A DNA stretch of 64,000 bases from the NCBI GenBank assembly GCA_016286055.1, contig JAEERW010000006.1:205939-269938 (forward strand), in the 5' to 3' direction. Positions 58,765 through 64,000 of this stretch are shown here, one piece after another. Origin of the DNA: Bacteroidales bacterium. GTDB lineage: Bacteria > Bacteroidota > Bacteroidia > Bacteroidales > UBA3824. Positions within the stretch are counted from its first letter, which is position 1, and the number at the start of each line of letters is the position of its first letter. Below the pieces are notes generated by a model. That model was given only the letters and a program-made list of their open reading frames with translations. It did no database searches and had not been told where the DNA came from. Position numbers and translations under genes: made by a program.

Positions 58765-60311
58765 AATAGTTCTCCGTTTTGAGCCTGTTGGTGCAATGCT
58801 GTAATCTGAGCCAAAAGGTTGTCGATGTCGGCATTGAGCGCAGAGCGTTTTTCTTCGTAGTTGGCGATAGTTTCTTGAAGGCTGAGTATCACTTCTTCTT
58901 CGTGCGGATAGCCGCAGAGGTCGAGGTTGTAGCCGCCGTCGATGAGTTCCTGTGTAGAATAGCATTTTGCCTTTGGGTTGCCGTCGGCGTCGGTGATTTC
59001 GGTGCGGTGGTTCCACCATTGGATACAGTCGTCAAAATGTTTCAACTCCATCGGCTTTGTCTTGCTAAAATGCTTGCGGTCGTTTGGAATGTCCACACGG
59101 TAAAACCACGTTTTGCCTTCCGGCTCGGTGTTGTTGAAAAACAAAATATTGGTGGTAATGCTTGTGTATGGTGCAAAAACGCTCTGCGGCATACGTACCA
59201 CGGTGTGGAGGTCAAACTCGGTGAGGAGCGATTTTTTGATGTTGTTTTTTGTGTTGTCGTTGCCAAAAAGAAAACCGTCGGGGATGATTACCGCCGCGCG
59301 TCCGTTTTTTTTGAGGCGGTGGAGTATCAGAGCAAGAAACAGGTCTGCCGTTTCGCTCGATTTAAAGTCGGGCGGGAAAAAGTCTTTTACGTCGTCTTTT
59401 TCGCTGCCTCCGTATGGAGGATTCATCAATATAACATCAAAAGCGTCGTTTTGCGTGTAGTCAAGGAGTTTTTTGCTGTTGAGCGAATTGCCGTGCCTGA
59501 TGTCGGGGCTGTCTAAGTCGTGCAAAAGCATATTGGTGACGCACAGCATATATGGAAACTGCTTTTTTTCAACGGCGTGAACCGAGGTGTAAATTTGGTC
59601 AATTTCTTTGGCAGAGAGGCTTTCTTTTGACTTCTTTACGGCTTCGAGCTGTTTAATCCAACTTGTGAGGAATCCGCCCGTACCGCAGGCAAAATCTGCC
59701 ATTGATTCGCCAATCTGCGGCTTTATCATCTTTGCCATAAAGTCGGTAACGGCACGTGGCGTGTAAAATTCGCCCGCGCTGCCCGCGCTTTGCAGTTCTT
59801 TGAGAATGGTTTCGTAGATTTCGCCAAAAGCGTGTGTTTCTTCGTAAGTGTCAAAATTGAGTTCGTTGATGATATTAACAATCTGACGCATAAGCACGCC
59901 GTCTTTCATATAGTTGTTGGCGTCCTCAAATGTGGCTTGCACAATTTTTTGCCTAATCGGGGTGTCGGGTGTTACCGTTATGCCCTCGATGGTTTCTATG
60001 ATGTTGCCCTCGCCGTCGGTGATAGTGGCGTTTTTGCCTTTGAGGACAACAAACAGCACGTTGTTGACAAAATTGAGCAATTCGTTGCCTGTGAGGTCAA
60101 TATTATTGCCCCAATTGCGCCAACGCAGTTTTTCGGGGATTATGGATTTGTATTTTGGGTCGTCGAATTCCCAATCGAATTCTTTTGCGTCGTAAACTTT
60201 CAAGAAAAGCATCCACGCAATTTGTTCAATGCGTTGAGCGTCGCCGTTGATGCCGGCGTCGTTGCGCATAATGTCGCGGATACGTTTTACAAAACTTGTC
60301 AAGTTGCTCAT
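58761..60311 (-). CDS. hsdM: Type I restriction-modification methyltransferase subunit
   Basis: The 516-residue N6-adenine methyltransferase has an N-terminal HsdM_N region (AQRIEQIAWMLFLKVYDAKE), the SAM motif ADFACGTGGFL, catalytic NPPYGG near 295, and a C-terminal helical part that binds HsdS. It lies 5 bp downstream of hsdR and overlaps the DUF1016 gene. Confidence 0.95.
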   Translation of the reverse strand: MSNLTSFVKRIRDIMRNDAGINGDAQRIEQIAWMLFLKVYDAKEFDWEFDDPKYKSIIPEKLRWRNWGNNIDLTGNELLNFVNNVLFVVLKGKNATITDGEGNIIETIEGITVTPDTPIRQKIVQATFEDANNYMKDGVLMRQIVNIINELNFDTYEETHAFGEIYETILKELQSAGSAGEFYTPRAVTDFMAKMIKPQIGESMADFACGTGGFLTSWIKQLEAVKKSKESLSAKEIDQIYTSVHAVEKKQFPYMLCVTNMLLHDLDSPDIRHGNSLNSKKLLDYTQNDAFDVILMNPPYGGSEKDDVKDFFPPDFKSSETADLFLALILHRLKKNGRAAVIIPDGFLFGNDNTKNNIKKSLLTEFDLHTVVRMPQSVFAPYTSITTNILFFNNTEPEGKTWFYRVDIPNDRKHFSKTKPMELKHFDDCIQWWNHRTEITDADGNPKAKCYSTQELIDGGYNLDLCGYPHEEEVILSLQETIANYEEKRSALNADIDNLLAQITALHQQAQNGELL

Positions 60312-60316
60312 TTTTG

Positions 60317-62791
60317 TTATGCTGCTTTATATAGTTCTTTTGTAATTAGTTGCAGAGCCTCGCGGTATTGGATGTTGCCACCAAAAAACGAAGCAATGCG
60401 GCTTGGTTTTCCGTATTTGGTGAAAGGTGTTTGTTTCAAAATTTCGGTTGATTCGATGTCGTAGATACCGAGTTCGGCGTATTTGTCTAACAAAGCGTCG
60501 ATTATCTCGCGTGCAGCGGCAGAATATTTGCCAAAGACGTCGCGTTTTTTTACGTTGTTGGCTCTTTCGCGGCGGGTGAGCGGCTTTTGGTTGAATGCGA
60601 TGTGGCATATAAAATCAAAATCGTCCACGTCGTCCATATTCTGACCTTTTTTCACGAGGTCGATGTCGATGCCCTTTTCTTTGAGCATATCGCGGATAAC
60701 CTCTTTTTTCTGTTCGGCGTTCCACTTGCGGATAAAGTTTTCGAGGGTTTGATACGTGCCGAGAATGCTCTCCTTGGTGTAGTCTTCGATAGATTCTTGA
60801 CGAAGGAGTTTGCCGTCGGTATCATAGATAGAAACAAGGCGTTGAAGCACGTTTACCCTTACGCTGCCTTCGCCCACAATCTGCACAATGCGCCTATTGT
60901 CGGTGCCGGCGGGTTCATCGGTGCTGCCGTCGCCGGTGATGTTGATTTCGCCGGAGTCGGTTTGGGTGTCGTCATCGTCGTCGTCCTCACCAAAACCCTC
61001 GTCCTGCACAATCTCGCCATCCCATTCGGGGTCGGCAAAAAGTCGGCTTACACGGCGGAAATCCATTATTGTAAAATGCGTTTTGCCTTCGTTGTATCTC
61101 AGTCGTGTACCGCGTCCAATTATCTGCTTAAACTCTGTCATTGAGTTTATCAACTCGTCTAAAACAATGAGTTTCACCATCTTGCAGTCGCTGCCTGTGG
61201 AGAGTAGTTTTGATGTTGTGGCAATAACGGGATATTTTGCGCTTACGGAGATAAAATAATCGAGTTTTGATTTTCCGTAATTGTCGCTGCCCGTGATTCG
61301 CACCACATACTGCTCTTTTATGTTGCCGAGTTTGTCGCGCTGCACCATATTAGGATTGAGGTTGTTGATGGCAATTCTCATTCTTTCGGCGGCATCTTCG
61401 GTGGGGCAAAAGACGATGGTCTTAGACATCGGGTCGGTTTCTTTGAGGTATTTTGTAATTTCGGAAGCCACCTCGTTGATGCGGTCTTGGATAACGATGT
61501 TGTAGTCGTAGTCGGCGAGGTTGTAGATACGGTCTTCGATTTCGTCGCCGTTGATGTCGCGCTGTCCCTTTTTGGGTCGCCACTCGTCGTCGATGTTGGT
61601 ATGCACGTTGATTACCTTAAACGGCGCAAGAAAACCGTCCTCGATGCCTTGTTTGAGGCTGTAACGGAACACCGGCTCGCCAAAATAATCAATGTTAGAC
61701 ACATAGCGGGTTTCGCGCGGGGTTGCGGTCATACCTATCTGAAAAGCACTGCTGAAATAATCAAGTATTTTTCTCCAACGCGAATCAGCCTTAGCCGAGC
61801 CGCGATGACATTCGTCCACAATCACAAGGTCAAAAAAATCAGGGTCGAAATATTCCCTGTATCTTGCAATTTCGTTGTCGATTTCTTCATCGGTTTCGAC
61901 GTCATCGTCAGAATGGCGTTTTGCGCCGTCAAGTTGTTGATAAAGAGCAAAATAAACCTTGAAAGCCGAAATAGTGGATTTGTCGATTTTTTGGAAATTG
62001 ATTTTGTGAATCACATTTTTCAACGGTTGAAAATCTCCGCTAATCGACTGATCTACAAGATTGTTTCTATCGGCAAGGTAAAGCACCTTTTTCACCACGC
62101 CAGCCTCCAAAAGTCGCCATACAATCTGAAAAGCGGTGTAAGTTTTGCCCGTGCCGGTAGCCATTGCAATGAGGATGCGTTTTTGATTCTTGGCAATGGC
62201 TTCGAGAGTGCGGTTTACGGCATTGCGCTGATAATAACGCGGCGGATAAAAATCAGCACCTGAATAAAACGGAGTGTTCATAAGTTTTTCTTCCACAGCC
62301 GGCAAAGTGCCTCTCCAACGCGCCATAAGTTGCTCTGCCGAAGGGAAATCCGCAAGCGCAATCTCTTTTTCTAAGCCTGTAATGAAATCGTGTTCAAAAA
62401 AACTTTTGCCATTTGAAGTATATACGAAAGGCACATTGAGCAACGTGCCATAGTCGATAGCCTGCTGCAAACCAAACGATGAAGAATGGTTGCAGTCCTT
62501 GGCCTCCACGATAGCGATAGGCGTACCCTTGTTGATCCACAGGATATAGTCGCACCGTTTGCCCTTGTCGCGGCTTGGGATGTTGCCCTTGATGCGCACC
62601 TTGCCGTCGGTAAAGTTGTTGTCGGACGAAAAAGCGATTTCGAGGTTGTCGTTACGCTTTTTCACCGCCTTCCAAATCTCAGTTTCCATAGTAATCTTTT
62701 TAGGATTCCATTTGGATTCGAGAGCGGTGGTGATATACAAGTGCTTGACATCCTCCTCCGACATTTCGCTATGGTCAAAAATCTCACTCAT
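60317..62791 (-). CDS. hsdR: Type I restriction endonuclease subunit R (EcoEI-like)
   Basis: The 824-residue protein has an N-terminal PD-(D/E)xK nuclease (CDYILWINKGTPIAIVEAKD), an SF2 motor with MATGTGKTYTAFQ, VDECHRGSA (DEAD-like box) and IGRGTRLRY, and an EcoEI-type C-terminus. It translocates and cuts DNA unmodified at the HsdS site. There are no frameshifts, so restriction is probably active. Confidence 0.95.
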   Translation of the reverse strand: MSEIFDHSEMSEEDVKHLYITTALESKWNPKKITMETEIWKAVKKRNDNLEIAFSSDNNFTDGKVRIKGNIPSRDKGKRCDYILWINKGTPIAIVEAKDCNHSSSFGLQQAIDYGTLLNVPFVYTSNGKSFFEHDFITGLEKEIALADFPSAEQLMARWRGTLPAVEEKLMNTPFYSGADFYPPRYYQRNAVNRTLEAIAKNQKRILIAMATGTGKTYTAFQIVWRLLEAGVVKKVLYLADRNNLVDQSISGDFQPLKNVIHKINFQKIDKSTISAFKVYFALYQQLDGAKRHSDDDVETDEEIDNEIARYREYFDPDFFDLVIVDECHRGSAKADSRWRKILDYFSSAFQIGMTATPRETRYVSNIDYFGEPVFRYSLKQGIEDGFLAPFKVINVHTNIDDEWRPKKGQRDINGDEIEDRIYNLADYDYNIVIQDRINEVASEITKYLKETDPMSKTIVFCPTEDAAERMRIAINNLNPNMVQRDKLGNIKEQYVVRITGSDNYGKSKLDYFISVSAKYPVIATTSKLLSTGSDCKMVKLIVLDELINSMTEFKQIIGRGTRLRYNEGKTHFTIMDFRRVSRLFADPEWDGEIVQDEGFGEDDDDDDTQTDSGEINITGDGSTDEPAGTDNRRIVQIVGEGSVRVNVLQRLVSIYDTDGKLLRQESIEDYTKESILGTYQTLENFIRKWNAEQKKEVIRDMLKEKGIDIDLVKKGQNMDDVDDFDFICHIAFNQKPLTRRERANNVKKRDVFGKYSAAAREIIDALLDKYAELGIYDIESTEILKQTPFTKYGKPSRIASFFGGNIQYREALQLITKELYKAA

Positions 62792-62866
62792 AACAAACCG
62801 GTTTTTGTTGTTGGTGCAAAGATAGGGAAAATATTTGAGTTTTGGATAAGTTTTCTCTAATAATGT

Positions 62867-64000
62867 TTACATCTCCATCGCCGCCAATTTTTCCTCAATT
62901 TCCTGAATCGTCGGGATTGTGCCTTCCACCTTTTCGGGATAGAATTTTTCCAAGTCAAACTCCGAAATGCTAATAGGCTGACTACTTGATTCAAGGGCAT
63001 ATTGAGCCTGAACGCGGTCTTTCTCCTTGCAAATCAGAAGCCCGATTGTGGGATTGTCGCGCCCCTCACGGCGAAGAAGATGATTGCAGGCCACAACATA
63101 ACCGCCTAACTGTCCCGTGTCGGAAAACTCAAACCTGCCTATTTTCACCTCGATAACCACATAGCACGAAAGGTTGAGATTATAAAACAACAAATCGATA
63201 AAATTCTCACGTTCACCAACTTGAATACGGTATTCTTTGCCGACGTATGCGAAACCTGTCCCCAACTCAATCAAAAAATTGGTAATATTGTTGAGCAACG
63301 AATCTTTCAACAAACGCTCATTGTATCTGCCTGTTATACCCGTAAACGCAAAATTGTAAGGGTCTTTGGTAAGTTCCTGAGCGAGGTCGCTCGTCTCGTC
63401 GGGCAGAGTGCGCTTAAAATTTGTCAGTGCCTTACCTTGACGCTCATAAAGGTCAGTACTGATAAAATTCAACAACACATCACGGCTCCATCCGTTTTCA
63501 ACAGTCTGACGAACAAAGAATAAGGCTTTGTCGGGACAATTTTGAAATTTGTCTATTAGTATCATATGATGTCCCCACGGAACGGAAAACAAATCGTGTC
63601 TAATTTTTTCCACAACTTGTTCCGTGAATTTTTCAGCAACTTGCTGAAAAATTTCAACACTCTCATTTTCAGAACGTTCTGTATCGTGTGCAGATTTCTC
63701 CACAACTTGTGGAGAAATTTGAGGCATAGATTTCTCAGCAAGTTGCAGAGAATTTTCTGTGTACCTATGATACAACAGATAGAAGTTCTTCATATAATGG
63801 AGATTCGTCGGTGAAAAACACGTTGCATCGGGATTTTCGGCTTTGAGGTCGCGGCTGAGACATTTCATAAATCCACTGCCGTACTTGTTTTCGGCATTGC
63901 GCATTACAATGTCCCTGCCGAGGTCCCAATAGAAACGCAGCATTTCTTCATTAACCTTGATTGCCGCTTTAATCTGACTGCGACGGTATCGTGTGCCAAG
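62867..64000 (-). CDS. Second DUF1016/PDDEXK nuclease-domain protein (N-terminus outside window)
   Basis: The frame stays open beyond the ATG at 63943 to the window edge, reading IKAAIKVNEEMLRFYWDLGR, which is the conserved DUF1016 start. The gene is therefore cut by the window. The C-terminal nuclease-like part has FIDLLFYNLNLSCYVVIEVKIG. A central insert rich in EKS/QQVAEK (residues about 75-125) is unlike the copy at 57724-58764. It lies 75 bp upstream of hsdR on the same strand. Confidence 0.87.
   Translation of the reverse strand, partial: LGTRYRRSQIKAAIKVNEEMLRFYWDLGRDIVMRNAENKYGSGFMKCLSRDLKAENPDATCFSPTNLHYMKNFYLLYHRYTENSLQLAEKSMPQISPQVVEKSAHDTERSENESVEIFQQVAEKFTEQVVEKIRHDLFSVPWGHHMILIDKFQNCPDKALFFVRQTVENGWSRDVLLNFISTDLYERQGKALTNFKRTLPDETSDLAQELTKDPYNFAFTGITGRYNERLLKDSLLNNITNFLIELGTGFAYVGKEYRIQVGERENFIDLLFYNLNLSCYVVIEVKIGRFEFSDTGQLGGYVVACNHLLRREGRDNPTIGLLICKEKDRVQAQYALESSSQPISISEFDLEKFYPEKVEGTIPTIQEIEEKLAAMEM

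Overview
The window looks like chromosomal DNA of a Bacteroidota, most likely an uncultured anaerobic Bacteroidales. The evidence is the many Bacteroidetes-type promoters (a TTG/TTTG box, 19-21 bp, then TAnnTTTG), scarce Shine-Dalgarno sites, a type IX secretion sorting tail on a surface protein, the Bacteroidales gene order bamD-omega-coaBC-DUF4835-recN-smpB, and Bacteroidetes families such as BT_3928/DoxX, DUF1599 and LytTR membrane regulators. No rRNA, transposase, prophage or CRISPR array was seen. One tRNA (Glu, CTC) is present.

Layout. 1-4.8 kb: the 3' part of a giant sensor (two solute-binding domains, beta-propeller, Y_Y_Y, membrane helix, SpoIIE phosphatase). 4.8-9.7 kb: an esterase, a three-gene membrane redox operon (CcdA/SafE-like plus a NapH-like 4Fe-4S protein), a frameshifted small gene, a possible small RNA and a LytTR regulator, with a helically phased array of GGGA boxes between them. 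9.7-12 kb: a BspA-like surface protein whose signal peptide is thrown out of frame by a G9 tract, then a PIN toxin-antitoxin pair. 12-20 kb: folP, a SPOR-like protein, a GH31 lipoprotein, and a zinc-ribbon/SPFH pair (YdjG/YdjI type). 20-25 kb: a voltage-sensor-like protein, tRNA-Glu, a tandem-HTH regulator, and DUF1599-DoxX-cdaA (c-di-AMP). 25-31 kb: histidine kinase, GH13 amylase and malQ. 31.5-37.2 kb: the bamD-omega-coaBC-DUF4835-recN-smpB operon. 37-46.8 kb: a methyltransferase, a thioesterase, a SiaA-like phosphatase with SiaC, leuA, a GNAT-isochorismatase fusion, a tripartite HipB-HipS-HipT system and a PNPOx-like protein.

The most interesting locus is 47.0-55.5 kb. It is a compact sulfur cluster: cysK, a ThiS/CysO-like carrier ending GGGR, a ThiF-like E1, DsrE-like and TusA-like sulfur relay proteins, a JAMM peptidase, a family 2B encapsulin shell (HK97 fold with an inserted cyclic-nucleotide-binding domain) and, translationally coupled to it, a cysteine desulfurase with a cargo-type N-terminal extension. 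After a strong terminator come a NifB-like radical SAM protein, a NifX-like protein and a cysD without cysN. I infer that the shell encloses the desulfurase to make or store sulfane sulfur, fed by and feeding a carrier-protein cysteine pathway, possibly gated by a nucleotide.

55.5-64 kb: a type I restriction-modification operon (hsdR-hsdM-DUF1016-hsdS, with a second DUF1016 gene upstream, cut by the window edge), followed by a truncated ATPase remnant bracketed by two copies of a 48-bp hairpin repeat.
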